DNA of 64,000 bases from Coprococcus comes ATCC 27758 (GCF_025149785.1 NZ_CP102277.1:3224001-3288000), one strand, 5' to 3'. Positions 8,555-17,343 are shown, numbered from the stretch's first letter. Program-made: numbers and translations. Notes: a model not told the origin generated them from the sequence alone.

Positions 8555-8665
8555 ATTTTGCAACCCTGCGATTATCATTATACTTATTTTGCTATTTCTT
8601 GTCAACTTATTTTACAACCCATTAAGATTGTTTTTTAACTTTTATCGAGAAAGTAGTTGCAAAAT
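8555..8665. promoter_or_regulatory. Three operator-like repeats in the divergent xis/regulator region
   Basis: ATTTTGCAAC at 8555-8564, ATTTTACAAC at 8609-8618, and the inverted GTTGCAAAAT at 8656-8665. They flank or overlap both promoters, an arrangement expected for a repressor that sets the choice between maintenance and excision. Confidence 0.55.
8577..8605 (-). promoter_or_regulatory. Consensus promoter of xis and the mobilization genes
   Basis: TTGACA, 17-nt spacer, TATAAT on the minus strand: a perfect match to the sigma-A consensus, about 50 nt before the xis start. Confidence 0.85.
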
Positions 8666-8685
8666 AGGTTTTGATATGCTATACT
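8657..8685 (+). promoter_or_regulatory. Promoter of the XRE regulator
   Basis: TTGCAA, 17-nt spacer, TATACT. The -35 box lies inside one operator-like repeat, suggesting autoregulation. Confidence 0.75.
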
Positions 8686-8709
8686 TGTATTCGTCAGGAG
8701 GTGAAAACC

Positions 8710-9360
8710 TTGAAAAAAGAAATTACATTCACCGCAAAACAGGTTGGTGAACGAGTGAAAGAACGTCGAACAGAATTGAATCTTACAATGCCGGAACTCG
8801 GCAAGCGTATCGGAGTGAACAAGTCAACGATACAGAGATACGAAGCAGACGGCGTAGACCCAAAGAGAACAATGATTATCAATGGACTTGCAGAAGCACT
8901 GCTTACCACTCCTGAATGGCTCACAGGTCTTTCAGAAGATAAGGAATATGACAGCAGAACGCTTTGTGAAAAGGACTTGGAAGAACATATCAAGAAGTAC
9001 ATTGATATAGTGTCTACGGTTGTGAATGGCGAACCGCACCAACAGCTCCTTACCACATTTCTCGGAAAGATGATTGATTTGTATTCCGTTCTCTGCTACC
9101 ACTTCTCCGACGCTATGGCAGAGGTTGACCGTGTGGCAGAAGATGAAGGACTGAAACAGTCTCTCCGCAGATATGCGATTGAATCGGGAGCGATTACAGA
9201 GCGAGTTTACCATAAAGAAATGGAAGCACCGATTGAGGATATGAAACGATTCTTAGACGGAATTTTACATATCTACGATGAAGGACGCACCGCTGTAAAG
9301 ATGAGTGACCTTTTCGGGATAGTAGCGGAAGCCGAAGCAAGGCTTGCCGAAAAAGAATAA
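8710..9360 (+). CDS. XRE-family regulator of the inner element
   Basis: 216 aa. The start is taken as the TTG at 8710 because AGGAGG lies 8 nt before it; the ATG at 8671 overlaps the -10 box and cannot be transcribed. The N-terminal Cro/C1 helix-turn-helix (about residues 8-65) contains LTMPELGKRIGVNKSTIQRYEADG. The rest is helical and acidic with no catalytic motif. It most likely represses xis and the mobilization genes through the repeats at 8555-8665. After the stop, a GCCGATT/AATCGGC hairpin (9388-9407) precedes the integrase gene. Confidence 0.82.
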   Translation: MKKEITFTAKQVGERVKERRTELNLTMPELGKRIGVNKSTIQRYEADGVDPKRTMIINGLAEALLTTPEWLTGLSEDKEYDSRTLCEKDLEEHIKKYIDIVSTVVNGEPHQQLLTTFLGKMIDLYSVLCYHFSDAMAEVDRVAEDEGLKQSLRRYAIESGAITERVYHKEMEAPIEDMKRFLDGILHIYDEGRTAVKMSDLFGIVAEAEARLAEKE

Positions 9361-9485
9361 TTCCGTGGCTCTTTGACAATGAAAAAAGCCGATTAAGAAC
9401 AATCGGCGGATGTGACATTATTTACTTTACGCACACCATACGTCACAGTTCCGATTGCCACGGATAGAAAGGAGACTATTTATCA

Positions 9486-10784
9486 ATGGCAAAAGGATCT
9501 GTAAGAAAAAAGGGCAAGAAATGGTACTACCGCTTCTATGTAGAAGATGAAAGCGGAAAAATGGTACAGCGTGAATTTGCAGGCACAGAAAGCAAATCTG
9601 AAACAGAGAGTCTGCTCCGCAAGGCAATGGAGGACTACGAAGCGAAGAAGTTCGTGGCAAAGCCTGAGAACACCATTGTGGGTATGCTGCTTGATATGTG
9701 GGTGGAGGAAGAACTGAAACCCGGCAATCTGAGCAACGGTACAGTAATGGCATATATGGGAACAGTGAACAGGATAAAGAAATATCCTATCGGCGACAGA
9801 AAGCTGAAAACGGTCACTGCGGAACATTTACAGGCATTTATGGACTTCCTTACTTTCGGAGGACAAAACCCTGATGGAACGACAGCAAAGGCACTCAGCA
9901 AAGGGTATCTGAGGTTATTCTCAGCAGTATTGCAGGGAGCATTCCGATTTGCGGTATTCCCGAAGAAACTGATTTCCTTTAACCCTATGCAGTATGTGGT
10001 ATGGAGGGGAAAGAAAGAGGAATACGAACTGTTTGCAGACGAGGACGGCGAAGTTGACAATGCACCTACCATTGACCATCATCAGTTTTTAATGTTGGAG
10101 GACTTTCTGAAAAAGAAAGACAATCCTGCATTGCTCCCGATGCAGATAGCCTATTACACAGGACTTCGTATCGGAGAAGCGTGTGCTCTGACTTGGCAGG
10201 ATATCAACCTTGACGGACAGTACCTCACAGTGCGACGCAGTATGCGATACAACGGGCAAAGGCACAAGACAGAGATAGGTGCTACCAAACGCAAGAAAGT
10301 CCGCACCGTGGACTTCTGCGACACTCTGGCAGATATTCTCAGAAAGGCAAAGACGGAACAGCACAAGAACCGCTTCAAGTATGGCGAACTCTATCACCTC
10401 AATTACTACAAAGAGGTAAAAGAAAAAGGCCGTACTTACTATGAAGTCTACAGCCTGCCAAGAACGGAGGAAGTACCTGACGGATACAAGGAAATATCCT
10501 TTGTCTGCCTGAGACCTGACGGAGCATACGAGTCACCGAGTACGGTTGGTGTTATGACAAGGTCGGCAAAAAAGAAACTGGAAGGGTTTGAAGATTTCCA
10601 TTTTCATATGCTGAGACACACATTCACCAGCAATCTGCTCTCCAACGGTGCAGCACCAAAGGATGTGCAGGAACTGCTCGGACACGCTGACGTAAGTACC
10701 ACAATGAACATTTACGCTCACTCTAAGAGGGAAGCGAAACGAACTTCCGCAAGACTGCTTGATAAGGTGGTCGGGGAAACCTAA
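9486..10784 (+). CDS. int: Tn916-type tyrosine integrase of the inner element
   Basis: 432 aa with the three-part structure of ICE integrases: an N-terminal arm-binding domain ([20 protein letters not shown] start), a core-binding helical domain (about 60-170) and a catalytic domain. Catalytic residues seen: Arg228 (TGLRIGE), His374 and Arg377 (HMLRHTF), His400 (LLGH) and Tyr410 (NIYAHS). Ribosome site AAAGGAG. The gene ends about 120 bp from the right core repeat, with arm-site repeats in between. All key residues are present, so the inner element could still move. Confidence 0.95.
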   Translation: MAKGSVRKKGKKWYYRFYVEDESGKMVQREFAGTESKSETESLLRKAMEDYEAKKFVAKPENTIVGMLLDMWVEEELKPGNLSNGTVMAYMGTVNRIKKYPIGDRKLKTVTAEHLQAFMDFLTFGGQNPDGTTAKALSKGYLRLFSAVLQGAFRFAVFPKKLISFNPMQYVVWRGKKEEYELFADEDGEVDNAPTIDHHQFLMLEDFLKKKDNPALLPMQIAYYTGLRIGEACALTWQDINLDGQYLTVRRSMRYNGQRHKTEIGATKRKKVRTVDFCDTLADILRKAKTEQHKNRFKYGELYHLNYYKEVKEKGRTYYEVYSLPRTEEVPDGYKEISFVCLRPDGAYESPSTVGVMTRSAKKKLEGFEDFHFHMLRHTFTSNLLSNGAAPKDVQELLGHADVSTTMNIYAHSKREAKRTSARLLDKVVGET

Positions 10785-10793
10785 ACAAAAAGT

Positions 10794-10915
10794 TTCCCTT
10801 GTTTCGGCTCATAAGGGCAAAAACAAGGGAAAATACATAAGGAACGAGTATTAAAATGCCGATTTTCCTTGAAAATACAAGGGTTTCGGAGGATTGATTA
10901 GATAAACTGGAATTT
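10794..10915 (+). repeat. Right-end arm sites and core repeat of the inner element
   Basis: Contains the second copies of the arm motifs (10794-10830, 10867-10886) and of the core repeat GATAAACTGGAATTT (10901-10915). Confidence 0.6.
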
Positions 10916-11405
10916 ATAACAGTCCTTCTGCTTTTACCCGAATTGCATAAAACTCTTGGAATGTATCTGGTTCGTCCATTATTGTTTCTTTCATAATTTT
11001 TAATCTCCGTTTACCAACTCGTCTATCCAATACAGCAAATATTTTTACGATTAAATTTTCACTTTTAAGGCTTGTTTCAATATCTTGATTATCAAACTCT
11101 GCAAATGCATTATAAAAACAGCGTTGGTCAAAAATTCCCAATTTTATAGCTACATCGTCCATATACGCATTTTCTACTTTTATGCGTTTCTCATATTTTT
11201 CGTCTTGGGGAAACATGCCTGCTTTCGACCAATTGTTCCAATAGCATCCTTTGATGATTTCTTTTCCATCATATCTTATTGCCGCCCGTCCCTCATGGTC
11301 GGGACTCTTACTATATGATGTTACATAATACTGAATATGACCTTGCAGACTTTGAGCCAGATATTCCGTTTCCAACTTTTTTCTTATACCACTCCATGTT
11401 GCCAT
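10914..11405 (-). CDS. SF0329-family protein of unknown function
   Basis: 163 aa. The opening WSGIRKKLETEYLAQSLQGHIQYYVTSY followed by HEGRAAIRYDGKEI matches the pattern of the small SF0329 family, recalled from knowledge of the family rather than searched. No membrane segment, signal or catalytic motif. GGGGAG ribosome site. Its TAA stop lies in the right core repeat of the inner element, so the inserted DNA supplies or preserves the stop and the protein is intact. Older cargo of the outer element, probably once co-transcribed with the DUF3784 gene. Confidence 0.6.
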   Translation of the reverse strand: MATWSGIRKKLETEYLAQSLQGHIQYYVTSYSKSPDHEGRAAIRYDGKEIIKGCYWNNWSKAGMFPQDEKYEKRIKVENAYMDDVAIKLGIFDQRCFYNAFAEFDNQDIETSLKSENLIVKIFAVLDRRVGKRRLKIMKETIMDEPDTFQEFYAIRVKAEGLL

Positions 11406-11529
11406 TCATTATTCTCCCCAAATACCGATTTGTCTGTTTCATGTTATACACAGTATAATTCCATTTTATAAAATATTCAATTAAAAAGGTATGCGAATAT
11501 TTTTTATTTTCGCATACCCTTTTATCACT

Positions 11530-11620
11530 TTATTCTTTTACATATCGAATTAACTCACCAATTTCACATTCAAAATAGTTGCATAGTTTACAGATTAAAT
11601 TTGCGTCCAGTCTTTGAAAT
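11530..11620 (-). pseudogene. C-terminal fragment of an HTH (XRE) regulator
   Basis: In-frame reading of the minus strand gives FQRLDANLICKLCNYFECEIGELIRYVKE then stop, the C-terminal end of a small Cro/C1-type repressor. The N-terminal half is missing: at about 11620 the sequence switches to an integrase fragment on the opposite strand, marking a deletion junction. Confidence 0.65.
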
Positions 11621-11968
11621 GGATTCCGTAAACAGTTCCTTACAGACGAAGCACTTAAAATTCTTCACAAAGCAAAGGAATTAAATCCAAATGGAATATA
11701 TGTCTTTGAACCCAACGGCGAGATTATGACAACAGACAGCTTTAATCGCCGTTTGAAGAAATATTGCAAAGAAGCCGGTGTTCCTTATCATTCCAGTCAT
11801 AAAATCCGCTTTTACAATGCTTCAACAGCTTTTGACGGAAATAATCTTACAACCCTTAGTTATTTAATGGGACATAGTGAGACAGCTACAACATTGCATT
11901 ACTTGCGGAATGTCAATAAGAGGAAGAATGACAGGCTTGCTTTTCAGAATCTTGGTATTTCATCATAA
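11621..11968 (+). pseudogene. C-terminal fragment of a tyrosine integrase
   Basis: About 115 codons open from 11621 (GFRKQFLTDEALKILHKAKEL...) to the stop at 11966. Visible are the degenerate second box HKIRFYNAS, LMGHSETATTLHYLRN with the His and the Tyr nucleophile, and a basic tail. The first two thirds, including the first catalytic Arg, are missing. Its place beside attR marks it as the original integrase of the outer element. Confidence 0.8.
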
Positions 11969-12009
11969 AGTGTTCAAAGGTGTTCAAACATTTTAAAACA
12001 AAAAAATAA

Positions 12010-12038
12010 GAGAAACGCTGTAAATTCAACGTTTCTCC
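12010..12038 (-). terminator. Terminator of tRNA-Leu
   Basis: GAGAAACG / CGTTTCTC stem with a CTGTAAATTCAA loop, about 14 nt past the tRNA-Leu 3' end. The minus strand continues into TTATTTTTT. A near-identical copy sits in attL (4281-4309). Confidence 0.75.
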
Positions 12039-12051
12039 CATTTTTAACTAA

Positions 12052-12137
12052 TGCCGCAGACCGGAATCGAACCGGTACGGGTATCACTACCCACGGGATT
12101 TTAAGTCCCGGGCGTCTGCCAGTTCCGCCACTGCGGC
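12052..12137 (-). tRNA. tRNA-Leu (anticodon UAA)
   Basis: 86-nt type II tRNA with a long variable arm. Acceptor GCCGCAG / CTGCGGC, anticodon loop CTTAAAA giving UAA, T-arm GGTTCGATTCC. Its 3' 23 bases are the crossover duplicate of the integrated element. CCA is not encoded. Confidence 0.95.
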
Positions 12138-12205
12138 AAGAGATGCTCATACGGTTTTTGCGAAAAGCATACGCGCTCTGCACTGTCTTTTCAACCTCGC
12201 ATCAA

Positions 12206-12287
12206 TGGGCGGAGGTGGATTCGAACCACCGAAGCAAATTGCAGCAGATTTACAGTCTGTCCCCTTTGGCCACTCGGGAATCCACCC
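12206..12287 (-). tRNA. tRNA-Tyr (anticodon GUA)
   Basis: 82-nt type II tRNA. Acceptor GGGTGGA / TCCGCCC (one G-U pair), anticodon loop CTGTAAA giving GUA, T-arm GGTTCGAATCC. About 70 bp upstream of tRNA-Leu on the same strand, probably one transcript. Confidence 0.94.
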
Positions 12288-12377
12288 ATTTTGTCTCTCG
12301 ACAATATCTATTTATATCATAAATAAAAGAAAAGCGCAAGGGAATTTGTCCAATTCTCCTGCACTTTTTCCAAATTT

Positions 12378-13367
12378 TTATACCCAGAATGACCACGCTG
12401 CATTCATCTGATTTATAATTGTATTCAGATCCCATTTCTTACGGCTGTTGATCTTACTGTTCGGATCATTGATCAGTACCTTGCCCTCCTCTGTCAACCC
12501 GGAAAGGACGATAAAATGTCCCTGGTTTGTAAAATCACCCGGTCCCATACTGCAGATGATCGGATGTCCTGCCGAAAGCTCGGATTTGAGAGTGTCTTCT
12601 GACCAGTTTGTAAGCTGTGCAGAATTTATTCCAAGTTCTGAAGCTCCTGCAGTCATAAGCGTCCAGTCTGTTCCGACTTCATCTACATAATATCCCATAT
12701 TGACACTCATATCTGCCACATACTTCGGTGTAAATGAAGTATTGCCTGTAAGTCCTGTCGCCACCATGGAAAGGCTGGTCGGTCCGCATCCACCCATTCC
12801 GATATTCTCGGAACCATAAGATGCATATCCCCATACTTCGCTCCACTGGAAATATACCGGAATATGGTTCTGGATTCTGTAATCTTTCAAATCTACCGCC
12901 TGAAGTCCCTGCGCACTGAGTTCTTCCTCTGATCGTGCTGACTGTTCCGGATAATCAATCACCCACTGCAGTGCTTCCTGATGATCAAACAGCCATGTCA
13001 GCAGATCATCGGAATACTTTTCTCTGTTCAGAATGATTTCCTTCGTCTCCGGGTTTTTCTTATATAATTCGCCCAGCTGGTCTTTATACTGGTCAGAATC
13101 CAGCACCTCCTGGACTTTCTCAGCTTCTATCTCTTCTGGTGTCTTTGTTTCTGTCTCTGTCTTTGTCTTGGCAGAGGATGTCTTTTTTGCAGATTTCTTT
13201 GCATTTCCACTTCCACAAAGCATCAGGATCACAGCCAACACGATAATTCCTGCTGCTGCAAGAATGCCTGCTTTATATAGCTTTCTTTTCATCCTTTGTA
13301 CTTCCCGCTTGCGCCTCGCTATTTTTTTCTGGCGCTGCTCCGCTCTTTTCCTGTCTTCTCTCATCAT
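12378..13367 (-). CDS. C39-like papain-fold cysteine peptidase, membrane anchored
   Basis: 329 aa. A very basic N-terminus (about 1-30) is followed by one membrane helix (about 32-52), so the rest is outside the cell. A Lys/Thr/Glu linker leads to a Peptidase_C39_2 domain (about 160-329): catalytic Cys in GMGGCGPTSLSMV, His in GHFIVLSG, and acidic/Asn partner in INDPNS. These stand-alone domains occur in many Firmicutes and probably cut peptides or the cell wall bridge; the substrate is unknown. Two adjacent ATG codons are possible starts. No operon partner. Confidence 0.82.
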   Translation of the reverse strand: MMREDRKRAEQRQKKIARRKREVQRMKRKLYKAGILAAAGIIVLAVILMLCGSGNAKKSAKKTSSAKTKTETETKTPEEIEAEKVQEVLDSDQYKDQLGELYKKNPETKEIILNREKYSDDLLTWLFDHQEALQWVIDYPEQSARSEEELSAQGLQAVDLKDYRIQNHIPVYFQWSEVWGYASYGSENIGMGGCGPTSLSMVATGLTGNTSFTPKYVADMSVNMGYYVDEVGTDWTLMTAGASELGINSAQLTNWSEDTLKSELSAGHPIICSMGPGDFTNQGHFIVLSGLTEEGKVLINDPNSKINSRKKWDLNTIINQMNAAWSFWV

Positions 13368-13501
13368 ATGTCTATGGTTCTTCCTTCCTTAAACGACATC
13401 TCGTTAATGTTTGTTCCTTTTTACGCATATTTCAGCCTTACTTTAACATATTTCTTCATGAGAAAACAGTCTTTTCCGACAAGTTTAGAATTTTTTAAGT
13501 T

Positions 13502-13653
13502 TAAAGCTCTGTATAATTACTCTCCAGAGTTACCTCGGTTTTGATCTCTGTGATCACCTTTCCAGCCTCATCTTTTACGGAAATCATAGTTCCACTTTCT
13601 ACCTGTGAATCCAGACTCTGACAGATAGACTCTTGGAACCGGATGGTAGAACT
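13502..13653 (-). pseudogene. Possible C-terminal gene remnant
   Basis: A 50-codon stop-free minus-strand frame that reads like protein (QVESGTMISVKDEAGKVITEIKTEV...), with an in-frame stop immediately upstream and no ribosome site for the inner ATG. It may be the end of a lost gene. It could also be chance. Confidence 0.3.
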
Positions 13654-13705
13654 TTATAAAATAATCGATTTTCCGGAAAATCTGTGAAAAAAAATGAAAC
13701 AAAAA

Positions 13706-13747
13706 AACCAGGCATTTGCTGCAAGTTCTGACAGCAAATGCCTGGTT
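13706..13747 (-). terminator. Terminator of tcdA
   Basis: 16-bp perfect stem AACCAGGCATTTGCTG / CAGCAAATGCCTGGTT followed on the minus strand by TTTTTGTTTCATTTTTTTT. Confidence 0.88.
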
Positions 13748-13779
13748 TTGATATGCGCCCCGCAGGGGCGCCCGCGATT

Positions 13780-14535
13780 TTATTTTGCACAGAGATCCTT
13801 CACTACTTCCCCTGCGATAATCAGTCCGACTACAGATGGCACAAATGCCACACTTCCCGGAATATCTCTTCTCTCCGTACATTTATGCTCTGCTCCTGGC
13901 GGACAGATACAATGGTTTCTGCAGCTGATTGCCATGTCCTCGATTGGTCTGGTCGGTTTCTCTTCTGAATAAACAACTTTCAACTTCTTAACATGACGCT
14001 TCTTTAACTCCCGGCGCATAACTTTTGCAAGCGGACACATCTGTGTCTTATAGATATCAGCCACTTTAAATGCACTTGCATCCAGCTTGTTTCCGGCTCC
14101 CATACTGCTGATGATCGGCACATTCATTGCCTGCGATTTCATGACAAGCTCAATCTTTGCAGTCACCGTATCAACTGCATCAACTACATAATCATACTCA
14201 TCAAACGGAAATTCATCTGCATTTTCCGGAAGGAAGAAGCATTTGTGGATCCGCACATTCACGTCCGGATTGATTTCCAGCATTCTCTCCTTCATAACAT
14301 CTACTTTGTATTTCCCTACCGTCTTTCTAGTTGCAATGATCTGACGGTTTAAGTTGGTAAGACATACCTTGTCATCATCGATCAGGTCAAATGCCCCGAT
14401 TCCGCTTCGTACCAGTGCCTCACATACATAACCGCCGACTCCGCCGATTCCAAATACGGCAACTCTTGAATTCTTCAGTTTATCCATCGCCTCTTTGCCA
14501 AGAAGCAGTTCTGTTCTCGAAAATTGTGTAAGCAT
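13780..14535 (-). CDS. tcdA: tRNA threonylcarbamoyladenosine dehydratase (ThiF/E1-like)
   Basis: 251 aa ATP-dependent enzyme that converts t6A37 in tRNAs to its cyclic form ct6A. Nucleotide-binding loop AVFGIGGVGGYVCEAL near residues 28-43, then DLIDDDKVCLTNLNRQ as in ThiF/MoeB/E1 enzymes. VVDAVDTVTAKIEL carries the conserved Asp, and GAGNKLD follows. A C-terminal segment CICPPG.EHKC holds paired cysteines. Ribosome site GAAGGAG. About 75 bp separate it from the upstream phosphopantetheinyl transferase gene on the same strand. Confidence 0.92.
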   Translation of the reverse strand: MLTQFSRTELLLGKEAMDKLKNSRVAVFGIGGVGGYVCEALVRSGIGAFDLIDDDKVCLTNLNRQIIATRKTVGKYKVDVMKERMLEINPDVNVRIHKCFFLPENADEFPFDEYDYVVDAVDTVTAKIELVMKSQAMNVPIISSMGAGNKLDASAFKVADIYKTQMCPLAKVMRRELKKRHVKKLKVVYSEEKPTRPIEDMAISCRNHCICPPGAEHKCTERRDIPGSVAFVPSVVGLIIAGEVVKDLCAK

Positions 14536-14609
14536 CTTCTTCTCCTTCTTCTCTCATAAAATACCTGTAAACTCTTAACCAATCCACTTCTTGTTTCATT
14601 GGCTTATTT

Positions 14610-15272
14610 TCAATCTTTAAGTTCCACAATCATTTCTCTTTTGTAAATATCTGTCATATCCAAAATATTTTCGTCAAAATTCGGATTCGTTGAGCACACC
14701 GCAATCCTTGCTCCATCTGTCTGATATTCTTTTAAATAATAAGCTTCCCGGATCTCTTCCGGCTGCCTTAAAAAAAACGGATCTCCCTGCTTCGGAATCT
14801 GGATCTCGCTGGTATTCAATCCCATCACAAGACCTTTGCGCGTCGCTTTTAAAAAGCTTTCTTTTAAAACCCAGTAGCGGTAAAACATTTCCGTCCGCTC
14901 TGCTTCATCTGCATTCCGGATTCTCTCATATTCAGAAGAACAAAAATATTTTTCTGCCAGCCTTTCATGATATTTCCGCATGTATTCGATGTCGCAGCCT
15001 ACCCTCTCTCCGGATACGCCTGCGCTGCACAGAACATATTTCCCAGAATGTGATAAATTAAAGGACTGCCCTGCATCTTGCGGTATTTTGTGTCTCTCCT
15101 GTATCTTCATCCAAAGATACCATGCACCCACGCTTTGAGCCTGATCCTCCCTGTGCTTCAGCCGGTCTGCTTTTTCCTGTCGGAACGCCGGAACTTTTTC
15201 ATAAATTTTTTGATAATTTTTCTCATTAAGCAGATCAGATATATCTGCCAAGAAAGTTTTTACCTTTTCCAT
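14610..15272 (-). CDS. 4'-phosphopantetheinyl transferase superfamily protein (Sfp type)
   Basis: 220 aa. Transfers the phosphopantetheine arm of CoA to a carrier protein. The magnesium-binding motif GCDIEY (about 112-117) and the second motif WVLKESFLKATRKGL (about 152-166) are both present, and FNLSHSGKYVLCS matches the substrate-contact region. Length and motifs fit Sfp-type rather than short AcpS enzymes. No synthase gene is seen in the window, so the carrier is unknown; AcpS-type fatty-acid carrier or a distant biosynthetic cluster are both possible. Confidence 0.88.
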   Translation of the reverse strand: MEKVKTFLADISDLLNEKNYQKIYEKVPAFRQEKADRLKHREDQAQSVGAWYLWMKIQERHKIPQDAGQSFNLSHSGKYVLCSAGVSGERVGCDIEYMRKYHERLAEKYFCSSEYERIRNADEAERTEMFYRYWVLKESFLKATRKGLVMGLNTSEIQIPKQGDPFFLRQPEEIREAYYLKEYQTDGARIAVCSTNPNFDENILDMTDIYKREMIVELKD

Positions 15273-15352
15273 TTCCCGGATTCCCCTTTTCTTTGCCGGC
15301 TTTTACGCATTTATCCGCATTTTTCACTATATAACACCTGTAAAAAATATGC

Positions 15353-15387
15353 AAGGAATATCCTACTGATTTTATTGGATATTCCTT
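15353..15387. terminator. Hairpin between divergent sfp-like gene and asnB
   Basis: AAGGAATATCC / GGATATTCCTT stem with downstream TTTCCGGTTTTTT on the plus strand. No plus-strand gene precedes it, so it may insulate asnB from read-through or belong to the leader region. Confidence 0.5.
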
Positions 15388-15403
15388 TCCGGTTTTTTAT
15401 CCC

Positions 15404-15433
15404 TTGTTAATCTTATATAGACTATGGTATAAT
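15404..15433 (+). promoter_or_regulatory. Promoter of asnB
   Basis: TTGTTA, 18-nt spacer, TATAAT, about 75 nt before the start codon. Confidence 0.7.
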
Positions 15434-15507
15434 GAATAAATCTACAGGCAAAATTAAGTTACTATAATATTTTTAATATGTATCAATTCAGAAAGGATGT
15501 GCAATTT

Positions 15508-17343
15508 ATGTGTGGATTTGCAGGCTATTATGGCGCCGGCGATTTTAATAGAGAAGAAGTCATCGACCAGATGGGTGAACGCATTGCCCACCGCGGACCT
15601 GACAGCAAGGGAAGCTTTGTTGATGACTATGTAGCCCTTGGCTTCCGCCGTCTGAGTATCATCGACCTTGAAGGCGGATCTCAGCCGATTCACAGTGCAG
15701 ATGGCAAACATGTCATTATTTTCAACGGAGAAATTTACAACTATCAGGAAATCCGTAAAGAACTGATTGAAAAACACGGATGTCAGTTCCAGACAAACTC
15801 CGATACAGAAGTTATTCTTCAGGGATACAAAACCTATGGCGAAAAAATTGCTTCTATGCTCCGCGGAATGTTCGCATTTGTAATTTACGATAAAGAAACT
15901 CACAACTTATTCGGGGCAAGAGACTACTTCGGAATCAAACCATTCTACTATGCACAGATGAATGGAAGCCTTTTATTTGGTTCTGAGATCAAGTCCTTCC
16001 TGGCTCACCCACATTTCCATAAAGAGGTCAACAAAGATGCCCTCAAGATGTACCTGATTTTCCAGTACACCCCACTTCTTGAAACCATGTTCAAAGGTGT
16101 ATTCAAACTAGAACCGGGAACATACTTCACTTATGATGGAAAAGAACTTAAGAAAACAAAATACTTCGATCCGACTTATGCAAAGAAAGACCGCAGCTTT
16201 GACGAGACAGTAAAACTCATCGGTGAGACAATTCAGGATTCTGTTGATTACCATCAGATTGCTGATGTAGAAGTAGGATCTTTCCTTTCAGGTGGTGTTG
16301 ATTCAAGCTACATCGCATCTACTGTAAAACCGATGAAGACCTATTCCGTAGGATTTGAAGTCGGCGGATTCGATGAGACAACCTTCTCCAAGGATCTGTG
16401 CGATATCCTTCATATGAGCAATGCAAAGAAAGAAATCTCTTCTGACGAATTTTTCGATGCTCTGCCGGAGGTTCAGTATCATTCCGATGAACCACATGCC
16501 AACCTTTCCGCTGTACCGCTGTACTATCTGTCACAGCTCGCAGCCAAAGATGTAAAAGTAGTCTTAAGTGGAGAAGGCGCAGATGAGATGTTCGGTGGAT
16601 ACGAGACATATATCCCAAGCAAATCCGGTGATATGTACCGCAAGATCGTACCGGCATCTATCCGTAAAAAACTCGGAGACTGGGCAAAACACCAGCCAGA
16701 CAAGAGAGGACTTAACTTCCTCAAGAGAAATGCAACTTCCGTAGAAGATTCCTACATCGGCCAGGCATTCATCATGGACAACGAAGAAGCAGATGAAGTA
16801 CTCTCTCCTGCATATAAGAGCAAGATGCGCTACCAGGACGTAACCAAACCGTACTTCGACCAGGTAAAAGATCAGGACGACCTTCATAAAAAGCTCTTCC
16901 TCGATATGCATCTGTGGCTGCCACACGACATCCTGCTCAAAGCAGATAAGATGACAATGGCACACTCCCTCGAACTGCGTGTACCATACCTCGACAAAAA
17001 AGTCTGGGAACTCGCCCGCAGCATCGACAGCAAATACTGCGTAGATGGCATGGAAACAAAAAAAGCATTCCGTACCTCCGCCCTCTCCCACATCCCAATG
17101 GACTGGGCAAAACGTAAAAAACTCGGATTCCTCGTACCATTCAGAGTATGGCTCCGAGAAGATAAATACTACAATAAAGTAAAAGAAATGTTCCAGAAAG
17201 ACTTCGTATCCGAATTCTTCAATCAGGAATTACTGCTGAAATGGCTGGAAGATCATAAGAATAAAGTCGGAAATTATCATAGAAAGATTTATACCGTATA
17301 TTCATTCTTACTGTGGTATGAACAGTACTTTGTCCTCAGATAG
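15508..17343 (+). CDS. asnB: Asparagine synthase (glutamine-hydrolysing)
   Basis: 611 aa, cytoplasmic. Makes asparagine from aspartate, ATP and glutamine. The start is the ATG of MCGFAGYYG at 15508 because the glutaminase nucleophile must be Cys2; the earlier ATG at 15478 would bury it. Class II glutaminase domain (about 1-210) with RRLSIIDL and FNGEIYNY; the synthetase domain has the PP-loop SGGVDSS (about 256-262) and SGEGADEMFGGY. The last third contains LRVPYLD and AKRKKLGF, as in AsnB. It has its own promoter and a strong terminator, so it is a single-gene unit. No T-box leader was seen. Confidence 0.95.
   Translation: MCGFAGYYGAGDFNREEVIDQMGERIAHRGPDSKGSFVDDYVALGFRRLSIIDLEGGSQPIHSADGKHVIIFNGEIYNYQEIRKELIEKHGCQFQTNSDTEVILQGYKTYGEKIASMLRGMFAFVIYDKETHNLFGARDYFGIKPFYYAQMNGSLLFGSEIKSFLAHPHFHKEVNKDALKMYLIFQYTPLLETMFKGVFKLEPGTYFTYDGKELKKTKYFDPTYAKKDRSFDETVKLIGETIQDSVDYHQIADVEVGSFLSGGVDSSYIASTVKPMKTYSVGFEVGGFDETTFSKDLCDILHMSNAKKEISSDEFFDALPEVQYHSDEPHANLSAVPLYYLSQLAAKDVKVVLSGEGADEMFGGYETYIPSKSGDMYRKIVPASIRKKLGDWAKHQPDKRGLNFLKRNATSVEDSYIGQAFIMDNEEADEVLSPAYKSKMRYQDVTKPYFDQVKDQDDLHKKLFLDMHLWLPHDILLKADKMTMAHSLELRVPYLDKKVWELARSIDSKYCVDGMETKKAFRTSALSHIPMDWAKRKKLGFLVPFRVWLREDKYYNKVKEMFQKDFVSEFFNQELLLKWLEDHKNKVGNYHRKIYTVYSFLLWYEQYFVLR

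Larger units (their letters stand above)
4823..10916. mobile_element. Mobilizable integrative element (about 6.1 kb) nested in the older element
   Basis: Carries tnpV, a methyltransferase, a MobA/MobL relaxase, an oriT candidate, an excisionase, an XRE regulator and a tyrosine integrase: a complete IME gene set without its own conjugation machinery. The ends share a direct repeat GATAAACTKGAATTT (4823-4837 and 10901-10915). Internal arm-type repeats lie just inside both ends: CCTTGAAAATNAAGGGTTT (4901-4919, 10867-10886) and TTCCCTTG..ATAAGGGCAAA.ACAAGGG (4971-5007, 10794-10830). It sits between two genes without breaking either; the SF0329 stop codon lies in the repeat. Confidence 0.78.
4347..12051. 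mobile_element. Decayed integrative element in tRNA-Leu, with a second element nested inside
   Basis: Bounded by 23-bp direct repeats of the tRNA-Leu 3' end. After subtracting the inner element at 4823-10916, about 1.6 kb of older cargo remains: a DUF3784 gene, an SF0329-like gene, the C-terminal end of an HTH regulator and the C-terminal half of an integrase lying next to attR. The integrase fragment cannot be functional, so the outer element is probably fixed unless helped in trans. Confidence 0.75.

Noticed and set aside
13568-13882. 104-aa minus frame between the C39 peptidase and tcdA
   Set aside because: Mostly overlaps tcdA and its terminator in another frame.
15290-15507. T-box leader before asnB
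   Set aside because: No T-box core (AGGGTGGNACCGCG-like) occurs between the promoter and start, and the leader is too short.
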